64,000 nucleotides of DNA, from NCBI RefSeq assembly GCF_011317445.1, contig NZ_JAAAPL010000001.1, forward strand, positions 868,001-932,000, written 5' to 3'. The translations under genes and the position numbers were made by a program. This stretch comes from Chelativorans multitrophicus (GTDB lineage Bacteria > Pseudomonadota > Alphaproteobacteria > Rhizobiales > Rhizobiaceae). Below, piece after piece: positions 17,017 to 28,167 of this stretch. The notes below the pieces were generated by a model. That model had not been told where the DNA came from. It saw only the letters and a program-made list of their open reading frames with translations, and searched no databases. The stretch's first letter is position 1; every line of letters starts with the position of its first letter.

Positions 17017-17625
17017 TCAAGCGCGCGCGTGGCGGCGGTAGATCCACAGATGCGCCGGCGGAATGTTGCGTATGACAAAATCGAACCGCTCGACCGAATA
17101 GCTGCCTCGGCCGGCGGGCACCGGCGACAGCGCGCCGTAGGTGATCTGCACGATCGGCCGGCCTGAAGGAAGCAGGTCCAGCAGCCGCTCGATGAGTTCG
17201 ATGCGCTTTCCAACGGGGAAATTGAGAAGCGGAATGGCGGAAACCACGCTGTCGAAGACGCGGCCCTTCCAGGGCGCGAGCGTGGCATCGAGGTCGAAAG
17301 CATCGCCATGGACGATGTTCACGCGCGGGAAGTCGTCGCGCAGCTTTTCCACGAAATCCAGAGAGTATTCGACCGAAACGAGGTTTTCCGGCTTTACGCC
17401 ACGCTCCAGGATTGAACGCGTGATAACACCGGTGCCTGGCCCGAGCTCCAAAACCAGGTCTTCGCGCTCGGGGCGAACGATGGAGGCCATGCGCCGCGCG
17501 GTAATGCCGCTCGTGGGCACGATCGAACCCACGGCCTTCGGCTTATCAATCCAGCCGCGAAAGAAGCGCAGTTCCTCGTCAAAGCGTGAGACGATCGCCT
17601 TGCGAACGTCAAAGGGTCTTCCCAT
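17017..17625 (-). CDS. pmtA: Phospholipid N-methyltransferase (PmtA-type)
   Basis: A 202-residue SAM-dependent methyltransferase. Motif I is VLELGPGTGVIT (about 58-69), followed by LVSVEYS and a DAFD segment. The N-terminal 'F.RGWIDKPKAVGSIVPTS' is typical of rhizobial phosphatidylethanolamine methyltransferase, which makes phosphatidylcholine in three steps at the membrane surface. Some related proteins are annotated as rRNA dimethyltransferase-like. The ATG at 17625 follows AGGAGG. It lies 72 bases after dnaJ in the same direction. Confidence 0.78.
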   Translation of the reverse strand: MGRPFDVRKAIVSRFDEELRFFRGWIDKPKAVGSIVPTSGITARRMASIVRPEREDLVLELGPGTGVITRSILERGVKPENLVSVEYSLDFVEKLRDDFPRVNIVHGDAFDLDATLAPWKGRVFDSVVSAIPLLNFPVGKRIELIERLLDLLPSGRPIVQITYGALSPVPAGRGSYSVERFDFVIRNIPPAHLWIYRRHARA

Positions 17626-17697
17626 ACCGGATCCTCCTTGAGCCGCCTCGGCTCCTTCCATCCCAATGGCAGGTTGCCAGCAACAGCCGCCCACCCA

Positions 17698-18822
17698 TCA
17701 TTCGCCGAAGGTTTCGAAGAAGTCCTTCATGCGCGCGAAAAAGCCCGTCGATTGCGGACTGTTCTCGCCGGAGGAAATTTTTTCGAACTCCTCAAGCAGC
17801 TCTCTTTGTCTTCTGGTGAGATTCTGTGGCGTTTCAACGGCGACCTGGATGTAAAGATCGCCGACCTGGGGTTGGCGGAGCACTGGCATGCCCTTGCCGC
17901 GCAAACGGAACTGGCGGCCGCTTTGCGTTCCTTCGGGCACTTTCACGCGTGTCTGCGTACCGTCGAGCGTCGTCACCTCAAAAGAGCCGCCGAGCGCGGC
18001 CGTCGTCATGGAGATGGGGACCTTGCAATAGAGGTCCGCCCCATCGCGCTGAAAGAATTCGTGCGGCTTGATAGAGAGGAAAATATAAAGGTCACCGGGC
18101 GGTCCACCGCGCAGTCCCGCCTCGCCCTCGCCGGCAAGCCGGATGCGCGTGCCGTCCTCGATACCTGCCGGAATATTGACCGACAGCGAACGCTCTTCCG
18201 TCAGGCGCCCCTGACCGGAGCACTTGCGGCATGGATCGTCGATGATCTGCCCGCGGCCCTGGCATTGCGGGCAGGTGCGCTCGATTGAGAAGAAGCCGCC
18301 GGTCGACGCACGCACACGGCCGGCGCCGTGGCACATCGGGCACTGCACGGGAGAAGAACCGGGCCTTGCGCCGGAACCGGCGCATTCATCGCATGTGACC
18401 GCGGTAGGAACACGGATCTGAGCGGTCTTGCCGGTAAAAGACTCCTCAAGCGTGATTTCCATATTATAGCGGAGATCAGCGCCGCGCTCGCGCCCGCCGG
18501 AACGGCGCTGCCGCGCGCCACCCATGATATCTCCGAAAATATCCTCGAAAATATCTGCGAACCCGCCGCCATTGAAGCCGCCCCGTGCGCCCATACCTTG
18601 CTCGAAGGCTGCATGACCGAAACGGTCATAGGCCGCGCGCTTTTGCGGATCGCGCAGGGTTTCGTACGCCTCGTTGATTTCCTTGAACTTCTTTTCCGCC
18701 TCCATATCCCCCGGATTGCGATCGGGATGATACTGCATGGCGAGCTTGCGGAAAGCGCTCTTCAGTTCCTTTTCATCGGCGTTTCTCGACACGCAGAGCG
18801 TCTCGTAAAAATCAGCCTTCAT
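17698..18822 (-). CDS. dnaJ: Chaperone DnaJ
   Basis: A 374-residue type I J-protein: J domain (about 1-70) with the HPD tripeptide in [10 protein letters not shown], a Gly/Phe-rich linker ([13 protein letters not shown]), four CxxCxGxG zinc repeats ([32 protein letters not shown]), then the C-terminal substrate domains. It delivers clients to DnaK and stimulates its ATPase. It lies downstream of dnaK on the same strand, separated by a strong terminator, so it probably has its own promoter. Confidence 0.97.
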   Translation of the reverse strand: MKADFYETLCVSRNADEKELKSAFRKLAMQYHPDRNPGDMEAEKKFKEINEAYETLRDPQKRAAYDRFGHAAFEQGMGARGGFNGGGFADIFEDIFGDIMGGARQRRSGGRERGADLRYNMEITLEESFTGKTAQIRVPTAVTCDECAGSGARPGSSPVQCPMCHGAGRVRASTGGFFSIERTCPQCQGRGQIIDDPCRKCSGQGRLTEERSLSVNIPAGIEDGTRIRLAGEGEAGLRGGPPGDLYIFLSIKPHEFFQRDGADLYCKVPISMTTAALGGSFEVTTLDGTQTRVKVPEGTQSGRQFRLRGKGMPVLRQPQVGDLYIQVAVETPQNLTRRQRELLEEFEKISSGENSPQSTGFFARMKDFFETFGE

Positions 18823-19024
18823 ACAAGAGATCCCGCGTTTATTCCAAGGGCACAGCAAAGTCCCCGGTCGGTGCCCGGTATTTAGTTATTCTACTCAGCG
18901 AATGCCATAGTTCGCGGAATTTTGCCAGTGTGTGTAGCCGTACAATATCGGTATGCCTTTTCATCGTTGGGTTGCAGCGAAGGACTCACCGTCTCGAGCA
19001 ACCCACGAGCCACCTCTGCAGCGC

Positions 19025-19054
19025 GCAAAGAAAAGCCCGGGCATGCGCCCGGGC
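19025..19054 (-). terminator. Rho-independent terminator after dnaK
   Basis: A perfect 10-base stem, AAGCCCGGGC (19031-19040) with GCCCGGGCTT (19045-19054), and an ATGC loop. In the minus-strand direction it is followed by a U-rich stretch (complement of 19025-19032). It separates dnaK from dnaJ, although read-through is possible. Confidence 0.85.
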
Positions 19055-19076
19055 TTCGACGTGTTCCGCGATCCGA

Positions 19077-20987
19077 TCAGGCCGACTTCTTGTCGTCCTC
19101 GTCGATTTCTTCGAAATCGGCGTCAACCACATCATCCTTCGCGCCGCCGGTCTCCTCGGTGCCGCCCGCAGCGTTTTCCGCCTGGCTCGCCTCGTAGACG
19201 GCCTGGCCAAGCTTCATGGAAGCTTCCGCGAGCGCGGTTGTCTTGGCCCGGATCGCGTCGGCATCTTCGCCTTCGGTCGCGGTCTTAAGCTCGGCAATCG
19301 CATTCTCGATTGCCTTACGGTCATCCTCGGAGACCTTGTCTCCGTAGTCCTTGAGCGATTTCTCGGTGGAGTGGATCAGCGCCTCGGCCTGATTCTTCAC
19401 CTCGACCGTCTCGCGGCGCTTCTTGTCCGCTTCAGCATTGGCCTCGGCGTCCTTCACCATCTTCTCGATCTCGGCATCGGAGAGACCACCGGAAGCCTGG
19501 ATGCGGATCTGCTGCTCCTTGCCGGTGCCCTTGTCCTTGGCCGAAACGTTGACGATGCCGTTGGCGTCAATGTCAAAGGTCACTTCGATCTGCGGCATGC
19601 CGCGCGGTGCGGGCGGGATACCCACGAGGTCGAACTGGCCGAGCAGCTTGTTGTCGGCCGCCATCTCGCGCTCGCCCTGGAAGACGCGGATCGTCACCGC
19701 GTTCTGATTGTCCTCGGCGGTCGAGAAGACCTGGCTCTTCTTGGTCGGGATCGTCGTGTTGCGGTCGATGAGGCGCGTGAACACACCGCCCAGCGTCTCG
19801 ATGCCCAGCGACAGCGGGGTGACATCGAGCAGCAGGACGTCCTTCACATCGCCCTGGAGCACGCCTGCCTGGATGGCAGCACCCATGGCAACCACCTCGT
19901 CCGGGTTCACGCCCTTGTGCGGCTCCTTGCCGAAGAAGTTCTTCACCGTCTCCTGCACCTTGGGCATGCGCGTCATGCCGCCCACAAGCACCACTTCGTC
20001 AATTTCGCCGGCGGAGAGGCCCGCGTCCTTGAGCGCAGCCCTGCAAGGCTCGATCGTGCGCGTGACGAGGTCCTCCACCAGGCTCTCGAACTTGGCGCGG
20101 GTGAGCTTGATCGCCAGGTGCTTCGGCCCAGTCTGATCGGCGGTGATGAAGGGCAGGTTGATTTCGGTCTGCGAGGAGGACGACAGCTCGATCTTGGCCT
20201 TCTCAGCAGCCTCTTTCAGGCGCTGAAGGGCGAGCTTGTCGTTCTTCAGGTCGATGCCCTGCTCCTTCTTGAACTCGTCGGCCAGGTAATTGACGAGCCG
20301 CATGTCGAAATCCTCGCCGCCGAGGAAAGTGTCGCCGTTGGTCGACTTCACCTCGAACACGCCGTCGCCGATCTCAAGGATCGAGATGTCGAAGGTGCCG
20401 CCGCCAAGGTCGTAGACGGCGATGGTCTTACCTTCCTTCTTGTCGAGGCCGTAGGCAAGGGCGGCCGCTGTCGGCTCATTGATGATGCGGAGCACCTCAA
20501 GGCCCGCGATTTTGCCGGCATCCTTGGTGGCCTGACGCTGGGCGTCGTTAAAATAGGCGGGAACGGTGATGACCGCTTTCTCGACCTTCTCGCCGAGATA
20601 GGATTCGGCGGTCTCCTTCATCTTCTGAAGGATCATCGCGGAAATCTGCGAGGGGGAATATTTCGTGCCATGGGATTCGACCCAGGCGTCGCCATTGTCG
20701 GCCTTTACGATCTTATAGGGGACAAGCTTCTTGTCCTTCTCGACCATCGGATCTTCGAACCGGCGGCCAATAAGGCGCTTGATTGCGAAGAAGGTGTTTT
20801 CAGGATTGGTCACCGCCTGGCGCTTGGCCGGCTGACCCACGAGGCGCTCGTCGGAATCGGTGAAGGCGACAATCGAAGGCGTGGTGCGCGCGCCTTCCGC
20901 ATTCTCAATGACCTTCGCGTCCTTGCCATCCATCACGGCGACGCAGGAATTGGTGGTTCCGAGGTCGATACCGATAACTTTTGCCAT
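19077..20987 (-). CDS. dnaK: Chaperone DnaK (Hsp70)
   Basis: A 636-residue Hsp70. The ATPase domain opens with [16 protein letters not shown] and has the phosphate loop [14 protein letters not shown]. The substrate-binding domain follows from about residue 390, and the C-terminus is acidic ([17 protein letters not shown]), as in proteobacterial DnaK. It folds and protects proteins in the cytoplasm with DnaJ and GrpE. The promoter at 21107-21138 matches the alphaproteobacterial heat-shock consensus, and a strong terminator follows at 19025-19054. Confidence 0.98.
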   Translation of the reverse strand: MAKVIGIDLGTTNSCVAVMDGKDAKVIENAEGARTTPSIVAFTDSDERLVGQPAKRQAVTNPENTFFAIKRLIGRRFEDPMVEKDKKLVPYKIVKADNGDAWVESHGTKYSPSQISAMILQKMKETAESYLGEKVEKAVITVPAYFNDAQRQATKDAGKIAGLEVLRIINEPTAAALAYGLDKKEGKTIAVYDLGGGTFDISILEIGDGVFEVKSTNGDTFLGGEDFDMRLVNYLADEFKKEQGIDLKNDKLALQRLKEAAEKAKIELSSSSQTEINLPFITADQTGPKHLAIKLTRAKFESLVEDLVTRTIEPCRAALKDAGLSAGEIDEVVLVGGMTRMPKVQETVKNFFGKEPHKGVNPDEVVAMGAAIQAGVLQGDVKDVLLLDVTPLSLGIETLGGVFTRLIDRNTTIPTKKSQVFSTAEDNQNAVTIRVFQGEREMAADNKLLGQFDLVGIPPAPRGMPQIEVTFDIDANGIVNVSAKDKGTGKEQQIRIQASGGLSDAEIEKMVKDAEANAEADKKRRETVEVKNQAEALIHSTEKSLKDYGDKVSEDDRKAIENAIAELKTATEGEDADAIRAKTTALAEASMKLGQAVYEASQAENAAGGTEETGGAKDDVVDADFEEIDEDDKKSA

Positions 20988-21106
20988 TTATTCTTCTCCG
21001 CTTAGCAGACTGTCAGGACCCATCCGGCGTTCCAGGCAACAGCCCCTGTTCATTTAAAATTTGTCGGAGACGCGTCTGTCACAAAACGCAGCTCCGAAAC
21101 ATGCGG

Positions 21107-21138
21107 CGTATATAAGAACCGCAATTTTTTCGTGCAAG
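21107..21138 (-). promoter_or_regulatory. Heat-shock (sigma-32/RpoH) promoter of dnaK
   Basis: On the minus strand, CTTG (complement of 21135-21138), 18 bases, then CTTATATACG (complement of 21107-21116) matches the alphaproteobacterial heat-shock consensus CTTG-N17/18-CYTAT-N-T-N-N-G at every fixed position. The leader to the dnaK start would be roughly 110 bases. Confidence 0.85.
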
Positions 21139-21175
21139 ACAGCTTCTGCCCGTTGTTCACGGGCCATCACCAGGT

Positions 21176-22162
21176 TCAGACGGTCTCCCAGCCGTCTTGC
21201 GCCGCGGCGCGGTAGATCGCATCAATCACCCTCTGGTTCCTAAGCGAATCCTCAAGGGTGAAGACCTGCACATCTTCCCCTGCCACGGCACGGGCGAAGG
21301 CTTCCGCCTGAAGACGGTATTGCCGCGTATCGCCGAAGCGGAAGACGGTGGACTGCGCATGGTTTGCGTTGTGCAGCGTCACGCGGTCGTCTCCGTAGAT
21401 GCGCGAATTGAAGGGCGTCTCCACCTCTATGAAGCCCTTATCGCCGTGGAAGACCATCACCTGACGCGCGGCCATCTGGGTGGCCACGTAAAAGCTCATC
21501 TCGAAACCTCCGAACTCGGCCTTCACGCTGGCATAGATATCTGTGCCGAAGGTTTGATCGCGCTCAACCGAGGCCTGAATACGGACCGGCTCCTTCCCGG
21601 TGACGAATCGCGTGGTGACGGTGGGATAGACACCGATATCCGGCAGACCGCCGCCGCCGAGCTCCAGCTGGTTGCGCATATTGGAGGGGTCGACATTGTG
21701 ATAGGTAAACGCGCCCTGCACATGGCGCAGCCGGCCGATGGCATCCTCGGCGATCAGCTCGCGCACTTTCCTCCACTGAGGATGGTAGGTCACCATGAAA
21801 GCTTCGCAGATCAGAACGCCGTTGCGGTCTCGCGCTTCGATCACCCGGACTATATCCTCGGCCTTGAGCGCGAGAGGCTTTTCCACCAGCACATGCTTGC
21901 CCGCATCGGCCGCTTTCACCGCCCACTCCACATGCTGCGAGGTGGGCAGAGGGATATAGACGCCGTCCACCTCCGGCGAGGCAAGCAGCGCTTCATAGGA
22001 GGAGAAGGCATTGGGGATGCCGAAGCGCTCGGCGATAGCCTTCCCCCGCGCCTCGTCGCGGCTGGCGATCGCGGTGACGACGCCATTCTCCGCGTCCAGA
22101 AGCTGAGGAATGACATGTTCGCGGCCGATCTTGGCCGTAGACAAAATACCCCAACGGAACAT
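21176..22162 (-). CDS. Gfo/Idh/MocA family oxidoreductase
   Basis: A 328-residue protein with an N-terminal Rossmann fold ([18 protein letters not shown]), the EKP motif that carries the catalytic Lys ([14 protein letters not shown], about 90-103), and the C-terminal alpha/beta domain with [18 protein letters not shown]. Family members oxidise or reduce sugars and related compounds with NAD(P). Substrate unknown. It lies 22 bases after pheT's stop in reverse order (transcribed from its own side, downstream of pheT on the same strand), so co-transcription with pheT is possible. Confidence 0.88.
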   Translation of the reverse strand: MFRWGILSTAKIGREHVIPQLLDAENGVVTAIASRDEARGKAIAERFGIPNAFSSYEALLASPEVDGVYIPLPTSQHVEWAVKAADAGKHVLVEKPLALKAEDIVRVIEARDRNGVLICEAFMVTYHPQWRKVRELIAEDAIGRLRHVQGAFTYHNVDPSNMRNQLELGGGGLPDIGVYPTVTTRFVTGKEPVRIQASVERDQTFGTDIYASVKAEFGGFEMSFYVATQMAARQVMVFHGDKGFIEVETPFNSRIYGDDRVTLHNANHAQSTVFRFGDTRQYRLQAEAFARAVAGEDVQVFTLEDSLRNQRVIDAIYRAAAQDGWETV

Positions 22163-22184
22163 GCCCTTCCTCCCTTCCGGTGTT

Positions 22185-24590
22185 TCAGCTTCTCAGCACG
22201 CCACCTGTCTGCTTGCGGACATTTTCGACAATCCGGTTCGCCAGCGCCTCGAAATCCTCATCCGTCAGCGTACGCTCGATCGGCTGGATCGTCACCTCGA
22301 TTGCGATCGACTTTTTGTCCGGGCCAAGAGCCGCACCTTCGAAAACGTCGAAGACATTCACGTCCGAAACCAGCTTCTTGTCGGCGCTCGCCGCCGCGCG
22401 GGTGAGCGTCCCCGCCTCGACCGTTTTGTCGACCACGAAGGCGAAGTCGCGCTTCACCGCCTGGAAGGGCGAGAGGTCGAGACGCGGCTTGGTGCGGGTG
22501 GCTCGCGCCTTGGGCTCGGGGATCGCATCGAGGAACACCTCGAAGCCGCAGAGCGGGCCGGACACGTCCATCTCCTCCAGCGTCTTTGGGTGGAACTCGC
22601 CGAATGTGCCGAGAATGTTCTTCGGCCCGAGCTTGATCGTGCCGGACCGGCCGGGATGATACCAGTGCGGCCCGCCCGCTTCCACCTGCAGCTTGTCCAC
22701 GGGTGCGCCGCAGGCTTCGAGCACGGCAAAAGCATCGGCCTTGGCCGCGAAGACGTCGACAGGCGCGGTATTGCCCGACCAATGACGACCCTGCGCGTCA
22801 AGCCGCGCCGTGCCACGGCGCAGGCCGGCGGCAGCGCGGCGCTGCTCCTCCGGCTGGTCGCCCTCATAGGCGGCGGACACCTCGAACAGGGCAACATCGG
22901 CGAAGCCGCGGTCGGCATTGCGCTGCGCTGCCGCGATCAGGCCCGGCATCAGCGAAGGCCGCATGGTGGACATGTCAGCGGCGATCGGGTTGGCAAGCTT
23001 GATGAGCTTCCGGTTCTCCGCGAAGAGCCGCGCGTGCTCTTCCGGGATGAAGGACCAGGTGACGGCCTCCATCATGCCGCGCACGGCGAGCGCACGCTTG
23101 GCCTGGCGCGTGCGGATCTGCGCTGCGGTAAGGACGCGCCCGCCGACCGCATCCTTGGCGATCATTGGCTGCGGCTCGATCCTGTTCACGCCGTGGATGC
23201 GCATCACCTCTTCGACCAGATCGGCCTTGCCGTCGATATCCGGCCGCCAGGAGGGAACGGAGACCTCAACAACATCGCCAGAACCTTCCGGCTTGAAGCC
23301 GAGACGGGAGAGGATGGAGAGGCTTTCATCAGCCGGGACATCGAGACCCGTTAGGCGCTTCACCTCGCTCGTCGGGAAGGTGACGATCTTTGCCGTATGA
23401 CCGCGGTAGCCGACGACACGCGCCTCGGAGGCTTCGCCGCCGCAGAGATCGATCACCATGCGGGTGGCAAGCTCCAGCCCCGGCACCATGAATTCCGGGT
23501 CCACACCGCGCTCGAAGCGGTAACGCGCATCGGTGATGATGCCGAGATCACGGCCCGTGCGGGCGATATTGAGCGCGTTCCAAAGGGCGGACTCGATCAG
23601 CACGTCGGTGGTGTTCTCGTCGCAGCCGGAATGTTCGCCGCCCATAACGCCGGCAATGGATTCGACGCCATTGTCATCGGCAATGACGCAGACCTCCGGG
23701 TTCAGCTCGTATTCGCGCCCGTCGAGAGCCAACACCTTCTCGCCTGCCTCAGCGCGGCGAATGACGAGATTGCCCTTCACCTTGACGGCATCGAAGACAT
23801 GCAGAGGCCGGCCACGATCGAAGGTAATGTAATTGGTGATGTCCACCAGCGTGTTGATGGGCCTGAGGCCAATGGCTATCAGCCGCTGCTGCAGCCATTT
23901 GGGAGACGGGCCGTTCTTTACGCCGCGCACCAGTCGGAGCGCGAAGCCGGGGCAAAGTTCCGGCGCAAGGATCTTCACATCGACCGGGCAAGCGCCCTTC
24001 CCCGCCACCGGCTCGACCGTGCCGCTCTTCAGCTTGCCCAGCCCGGCGGCGGCAAGGTCGCGTGCAATGCCGTAGACGCTCGTGCAGTCCGGCCGGTTGG
24101 GCGTGAGCCCAATCTCGATCACCGGATCGTCCAGCCTTGCCCATTTGGCGAAGGATTCACCCACCGGCGCATCGTTCGGCAAGTCGATGATGCCGTCATG
24201 CTCGTCGGAAAGCTTAAGCTCGCGCTCCGAGCACATCATGCCGTGGCTTTCCACGCCGCGGATTTTCCCCACCGAAAGCGTGACATCAATGCCGGGGACA
24301 TATGTACCGGGGGCAGCGAAGGCGCCGACAAGACCCGCACGCGCATTCGGTGCGCCGCAGACCACCTGAATGGGCTTGCCGTCGCCAGTGTCGACCGTCA
24401 GCACCTTCAGCCGGTCGGCATCCGGATGCTGCTGGGCGGTGAGCACCTTGGCGATCACAAAAGGCTTCAGCGCCGCCTTGTCATCGACGGACTCGACCTC
24501 GAGCCCGATCATCGTGAGTGTTGCAACGATCTCGTCGAGCGTGGCCTCGGTCTCGAGGTGATCCTTGAGCCAGGAGAGTGTGAATTTCAT
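22185..24590 (-). CDS. pheT: Phenylalanine-tRNA ligase beta subunit
   Basis: An 801-residue beta subunit: N-terminal tRNA-binding OB domain (about 40-150), B3/B4 editing region, B5 domain (about 400-475), and C-terminal ferredoxin-fold anticodon-binding domain (last about 90 residues, beginning near [12 protein letters not shown]). The start [20 protein letters not shown] is typical. It forms the (alpha-beta)2 enzyme with PheS, encoded 25 bases upstream on the same strand. Confidence 0.97.
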   Translation of the reverse strand: MKFTLSWLKDHLETEATLDEIVATLTMIGLEVESVDDKAALKPFVIAKVLTAQQHPDADRLKVLTVDTGDGKPIQVVCGAPNARAGLVGAFAAPGTYVPGIDVTLSVGKIRGVESHGMMCSERELKLSDEHDGIIDLPNDAPVGESFAKWARLDDPVIEIGLTPNRPDCTSVYGIARDLAAAGLGKLKSGTVEPVAGKGACPVDVKILAPELCPGFALRLVRGVKNGPSPKWLQQRLIAIGLRPINTLVDITNYITFDRGRPLHVFDAVKVKGNLVIRRAEAGEKVLALDGREYELNPEVCVIADDNGVESIAGVMGGEHSGCDENTTDVLIESALWNALNIARTGRDLGIITDARYRFERGVDPEFMVPGLELATRMVIDLCGGEASEARVVGYRGHTAKIVTFPTSEVKRLTGLDVPADESLSILSRLGFKPEGSGDVVEVSVPSWRPDIDGKADLVEEVMRIHGVNRIEPQPMIAKDAVGGRVLTAAQIRTRQAKRALAVRGMMEAVTWSFIPEEHARLFAENRKLIKLANPIAADMSTMRPSLMPGLIAAAQRNADRGFADVALFEVSAAYEGDQPEEQRRAAAGLRRGTARLDAQGRHWSGNTAPVDVFAAKADAFAVLEACGAPVDKLQVEAGGPHWYHPGRSGTIKLGPKNILGTFGEFHPKTLEEMDVSGPLCGFEVFLDAIPEPKARATRTKPRLDLSPFQAVKRDFAFVVDKTVEAGTLTRAAASADKKLVSDVNVFDVFEGAALGPDKKSIAIEVTIQPIERTLTDEDFEALANRIVENVRKQTGGVLRS

Positions 24591-24615
24591 CTTTGGTCAG
24601 CCTGCCTGGAAAAAA

Positions 24616-25701
24616 TCAGCTGCTCAGCCCGCCGAACAATGTCGGCAGGTCGAGCGGGCGGAAGCCGTAATGTTCGAGCCAGCGCACGTCGGCATCGAAG
24701 AAGGCGCGCAGGTCGGGCATGCCATATTTCAGCATGGCGATGCGGTCGATGCCCATGCCCCAGGCAAAACCCTGGTACTCGTCGGGATCGAGCCCGCCAT
24801 GGCGCAGCACGTTGGAATGAACCATGCCGCAGCCCAGAATCTCCAGCCAGTCATTGCCTTCACCAAAGCGGATCTCGCCGGGCTTGGAGCGGTCGCATTG
24901 GATGTCCACCTCCAGGCTCGGTTCGGTGAAGGGGAAGAAGCTCGGACGGAAGCGCATATTGAGCGACGGCACCTCGAAATAGGCTTTGCAGAATTCGGTC
25001 AGCACCCACTTCATGTTGGCGACATTCGCCGTCTTGTCGATTACCAGCCCTTCGAGCTGGTGGAACATGGGCGTGTGAGTGGCATCCGAATCGGACCGGT
25101 AGGTCTTGCCCGGAATCACGATGCGGATCGGCGGCTTCTGCGCCTCCATGGTGCGAATCTGCACCGGCGAGGTGTGCGTGCGCAAAAGCTTGCGCTCGCC
25201 CTTCTCGTCCGGCTCGAAGAAGAAGGTGTCGTGCATCTCCCGCGCCGGATGGCCCTCGGGGAAGTTCAGCGCGGTGAAGTTGTAATAATCCGTCTCGATA
25301 TCCGGCCCTTCGGCAATCGAAAAACCGAGATCGCCGAAGATGGCTGCAATCTCGTCAATCACCTGCGTAATAGGATGGATGCGGCCGCGCTCCGCCGGCG
25401 GGCGGGGCATCGGCAAGGTGACATCCACCTTCTCGCGCTCCAGCCTTGCTGCAATGGCGATGTCGCGCAGCTCCGCGCGGCGGGCGGCGAGCGCTTCGGT
25501 AACGCGGTTCTTCAGCCCGTTGATCGCGGGGCCCATAACCTGCCGCTCTTCGGGCGACATGGAGCCCAGCGTCTTCAGCTTCTCCGAGACCGTGCCCTTC
25601 TTGCCCAAAGCTGCAACGCGAACGGCCTCCACAGTCTGCTCGTCGCCTGCCTCGGCGATCTCATCCATGATCTTTTTTTCGAGTTGGTCCAGATCGTTCA
25701 T
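24616..25701 (-). CDS. pheS: Phenylalanine-tRNA ligase alpha subunit
   Basis: A 361-residue class II synthetase alpha subunit: N-terminal coiled coil (about 1-85), then the catalytic core with motif 1 around [19 protein letters not shown], motif 2 ([19 protein letters not shown]) and motif 3 ([18 protein letters not shown]). It charges tRNA-Phe. Its ATG overlaps the TGA of the kinase-like gene upstream (ATGA at 25698-25701), so the two are translationally coupled. pheT follows. Confidence 0.97.
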   Translation of the reverse strand: MNDLDQLEKKIMDEIAEAGDEQTVEAVRVAALGKKGTVSEKLKTLGSMSPEERQVMGPAINGLKNRVTEALAARRAELRDIAIAARLEREKVDVTLPMPRPPAERGRIHPITQVIDEIAAIFGDLGFSIAEGPDIETDYYNFTALNFPEGHPAREMHDTFFFEPDEKGERKLLRTHTSPVQIRTMEAQKPPIRIVIPGKTYRSDSDATHTPMFHQLEGLVIDKTANVANMKWVLTEFCKAYFEVPSLNMRFRPSFFPFTEPSLEVDIQCDRSKPGEIRFGEGNDWLEILGCGMVHSNVLRHGGLDPDEYQGFAWGMGIDRIAMLKYGMPDLRAFFDADVRWLEHYGFRPLDLPTLFGGLSS

Positions 25702-26585
25702 GGTCCTTCCTTCACCCCCTCGGCAGAGCCGAGCCGCATTCTATTCAAAGCTTTGGCGTGCGCGCCCGTGGCTCCCAGGGCGCGCTTCAAAAATCGGGTT
25801 GCCTGGAGAAAGCGCCGCAGGTCGTTTCCAAGCGCCACATTCTTCAGCATCGCAAGTGGCGGCAACACAGGCGAGAAGAAGCGAACGAGCGAGCCGAGCT
25901 GCTCCAGGCTCCCCGTAGGGCCGGCTTCCACATAGGCCGCAAATGCCCTCTCCTCCGTGTCTTCGAGGATGGCTCTGGCCGAAATCTGCATGAAAAGCAG
26001 CCAGATGTCGCGTGCCTGCGCAGCGCGCAAGGGCATCACGGTTTCCGGTTCTTCCTCAAAATCCACGAAGCCCCAACGTCCCGCGCTCACGAACATGTCG
26101 CGCGTGTGCGGCCTGCCATGGCAAAGGCCGGCGCTGTGGGCATGCGCAAGCGCAGCGGCTGCGCCCACGAGAAGCTCGTCATGCGCCTTCGGATCCAGCG
26201 GTTGCAACCGCAACAGCTCGTGCTGCACGATTTCAGCAACGTGAGACAGAACGATTACGGTTTCCCCGCGATGAATAAGCGCGGGGACCTCGAAGCCCGC
26301 TTCCCGGAACGCCTGCATCTTGCGCACTTCGCGCTCTGCCATTCCGCGGCGGTCCACACGCCTGGAAGCGCGCAGGAAGGATTTCGGCATCAGGGGGGAG
26401 AAAAGCTCGTGCAACTGCTTTGCAATCGGCCGGGGCTCGGCATCGTAACGCTTGATCCAGACCGTGCGGCCGTCAAGGACCGCAGAGGAAATCCGCTGGC
26501 CAGCGCTTTGGACCAGGAGACGCAGCAGCGCCTCCTGCGCCGCCGGCGAGGGAAGCTCCTCCTCTATCCTTTCTCCGCTCGTCAT
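25698..26585 (-). CDS. Kinase-like protein (Kdo/WaaP or aminoglycoside phosphotransferase fold)
   Basis: A 295-residue protein with a small kinase-like fold. A basic N-lobe holds WIKRYD, and '[20 protein letters not shown]' looks like the alphaC region of Kdo/WaaP-type kinases. The catalytic loop is [13 protein letters not shown] (about 163-175) and the DFG-equivalent is GFVDFEEEP (about 181-189). This suggests phosphorylation of a lipid, sugar or protein. It ends inside the pheS start (ATGA overlap) and begins 104 bases after rplT, behind a terminator. The role is unknown. Confidence 0.65.
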   Translation of the reverse strand: MTSGERIEEELPSPAAQEALLRLLVQSAGQRISSAVLDGRTVWIKRYDAEPRPIAKQLHELFSPLMPKSFLRASRRVDRRGMAEREVRKMQAFREAGFEVPALIHRGETVIVLSHVAEIVQHELLRLQPLDPKAHDELLVGAAAALAHAHSAGLCHGRPHTRDMFVSAGRWGFVDFEEEPETVMPLRAAQARDIWLLFMQISARAILEDTEERAFAAYVEAGPTGSLEQLGSLVRFFSPVLPPLAMLKNVALGNDLRRFLQATRFLKRALGATGAHAKALNRMRLGSAEGVKEGP

Positions 26586-26620
26586 TTCAAAAGTCTCTTA
26601 TGCGTCTTTCAGATCCTAAA

Positions 26621-26653
26621 GAAAAACCCGCGCCAGCCCTGCCAGCGCGGGTT
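26621..26653 (-). terminator. Rho-independent terminator after rplT
   Basis: AACCCGCGC (26625-26633) pairs with GCGCGGGTT (26645-26653) around an 11-base loop; on the minus strand a U-run (complement of 26622-26626) follows. It ends the rpmI-rplT transcript before the kinase-pheS-pheT unit. Confidence 0.8.
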
Positions 26654-26689
26654 CCCGAAAATGATCCTCTTGCCTCGGGAGCGCTGGTC

Positions 26690-27091
26690 TTAAGCGACAG
26701 CGCTCTCAAACGCGTTAGGAGTGGTGTTCTTCAGATATTCGAGCGAGGCCTTGGACTTGGCCACGAGCGCGGCGAAAGCCTGCGGCTCATGCACGGCCAT
26801 GTCGGCCAGAACCTTGCGATCGATCTCGATACCGGCCTTGTTGAGGCCGTCGATGAAGCGGCCATAGGTCAGCCCGTGCTCGCGCGTGGCGGCGTTGATG
26901 CGCTGAATCCACAAAGCGCGGAAATTGCGCTTGCGATTCTTGCGGTCACGATAGGCATATTGCAGCGACTTCTCGACCGCCTGCTTGGCGATGCGAATGG
27001 TGTTCTTGCGGCGGCCGTAGAAACCCTTGGCGGCTTTCAGGACCTTCTTGTGCTTGGCGTGGGCGGTAACGCCTCTCTTCACGCGTGCCAT
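26690..27091 (-). CDS. rplT: 50S ribosomal protein L20
   Basis: A 133-residue L20. The basic N-terminal arm ([20 protein letters not shown], then [19 protein letters not shown]) and the globular C-terminal part ([20 protein letters not shown]) are canonical. L20 binds 23S rRNA early in 50S assembly and in many bacteria also represses its own operon. It follows rpmI by 37 bases. Confidence 0.97.
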   Translation of the reverse strand: MARVKRGVTAHAKHKKVLKAAKGFYGRRKNTIRIAKQAVEKSLQYAYRDRKNRKRNFRALWIQRINAATREHGLTYGRFIDGLNKAGIEIDRKVLADMAVHEPQAFAALVAKSKASLEYLKNTTPNAFESAVA

Positions 27092-27128
27092 GGCATGATC
27101 TCCTTATACTGTTCCTAAATTCCGCGTC

Positions 27129-27329
27129 TTAGAAGCTGTAGGGCATGAACTGCTTCACGATCTTCGTATCGGGATCGGAAAGCACCATGGTGCCCCGCGC
27201 ATTGCGGATGAACTTCTTGGAACGCTTGATCATGCCGTGGCGCTTGCCAGCGGCCTGCACCTTGACCCTGCCCGTGGCGGTCACCTTGAACCGCTTCTTC
27301 ACGGCAGACTTGGTCTTCATCTTGGGCAT
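27129..27329 (-). CDS. rpmI: 50S ribosomal protein L35
   Basis: A 66-residue basic protein ([20 protein letters not shown], then [18 protein letters not shown]), the standard L35 sequence. It is followed by rplT. Upstream, the usual partner infC is separated by the ICMT-like gene at 27490, a small departure from the common infC-rpmI-rplT order. Confidence 0.97.
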
Positions 27330-27489
27330 TTTGCTTCTCCGAGTTTTTTACGGCGCCAGGCGCCTGGTTTTGACCGGGCCCAAGGCCCGGAAGCATTACG
27401 AGCCGCCACGGCATGCCCTGCCGGACGGCTCAAATGAACGGCGCCTCATATCAGCAAGTCGCCACCCGCGCAATAGCGCGACGCCCGCC

Positions 27490-28110
27490 TCAATAAAAGT
27501 GAAAGAGGACCGGAATCATCCCCAGGTCCCGCCCCTTCTCCACCAGCTCGAAAAACGGGATGGAGGCGAAGAAGGCCAGACCGTCAACCAGGGTGCGGTT
27601 GAAAACCCGCGGCCGGAAGGTGACCTCCTCCTGATCGCGGAAGAGCCAGGGGCTGGGGACGAAACGCGGCACCCGCTGCACATAAGCAAGATAGGGCGCG
27701 CCCAGCGTGGCTCGAAGATAGCGCTCCTCACGGAGCGCCACGAAATAGAACGCGCCGGCACAGAAGAGGCCAGCGAGAAGCGAGATGACGATGCTGCCGG
27801 TCTGCGCTCCCACGCCCGCCGCCGCAATCGTCGAAAAGAAATAAAGCGGATTGCGGGTAACCGAGTAAGGCCCGGTGGAGACGAGTTCGGCGGACTTCCG
27901 CCCGCCGATATAAAGGATCGACCAGAGCCGCCCTCCAATCCCGATCAGGATGAGGGCGAGCCCGTAGGCCTCGATCAGCTCATGCATCGAGTCTCCCTGC
28001 AGCGAGCTGCCGAAGATGAGAAGAATGCAGATGATGCCGATCAGGAAAGCCAGCACATAACGGCGAGAGGACTGGAACGCAGCCATCGCCTTGGCGGTCT
28101 CGCCGCTCAT
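27490..28110 (-). CDS. Isoprenylcysteine methyltransferase family (ICMT/PEMT-like) membrane protein
   Basis: A 206-residue membrane protein with four to five hydrophobic helices and the family SAM-binding block GPYSVTRNPLYFFSTIAAAG (about 80-99) followed by 'REERYLRATLGAPYLAYVQRVPRFVP'. The family methylates protein or lipid targets at the membrane; bacterial substrates are mostly unknown. It sits between infC and rpmI on the same strand, 57 bases after infC, interrupting a highly conserved ribosomal block, so it is probably carried in that transcript. Confidence 0.82.
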   Translation of the reverse strand: MSGETAKAMAAFQSSRRYVLAFLIGIICILLIFGSSLQGDSMHELIEAYGLALILIGIGGRLWSILYIGGRKSAELVSTGPYSVTRNPLYFFSTIAAAGVGAQTGSIVISLLAGLFCAGAFYFVALREERYLRATLGAPYLAYVQRVPRFVPSPWLFRDQEEVTFRPRVFNRTLVDGLAFFASIPFFELVEKGRDLGMIPVLFHFY

Positions 28111-28167
28111 TCAGGAAACCCTCTCTGCCGATTCACAGACAAAGGAACGGATCGACCGGCATCTTGG

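Noticed and set aside
18930-21005. A 691-codon plus-strand frame opposite dnaK
   Set aside because: Long antisense frames opposite dnaK are a well-known by-product of its codon usage in GC-rich genomes.
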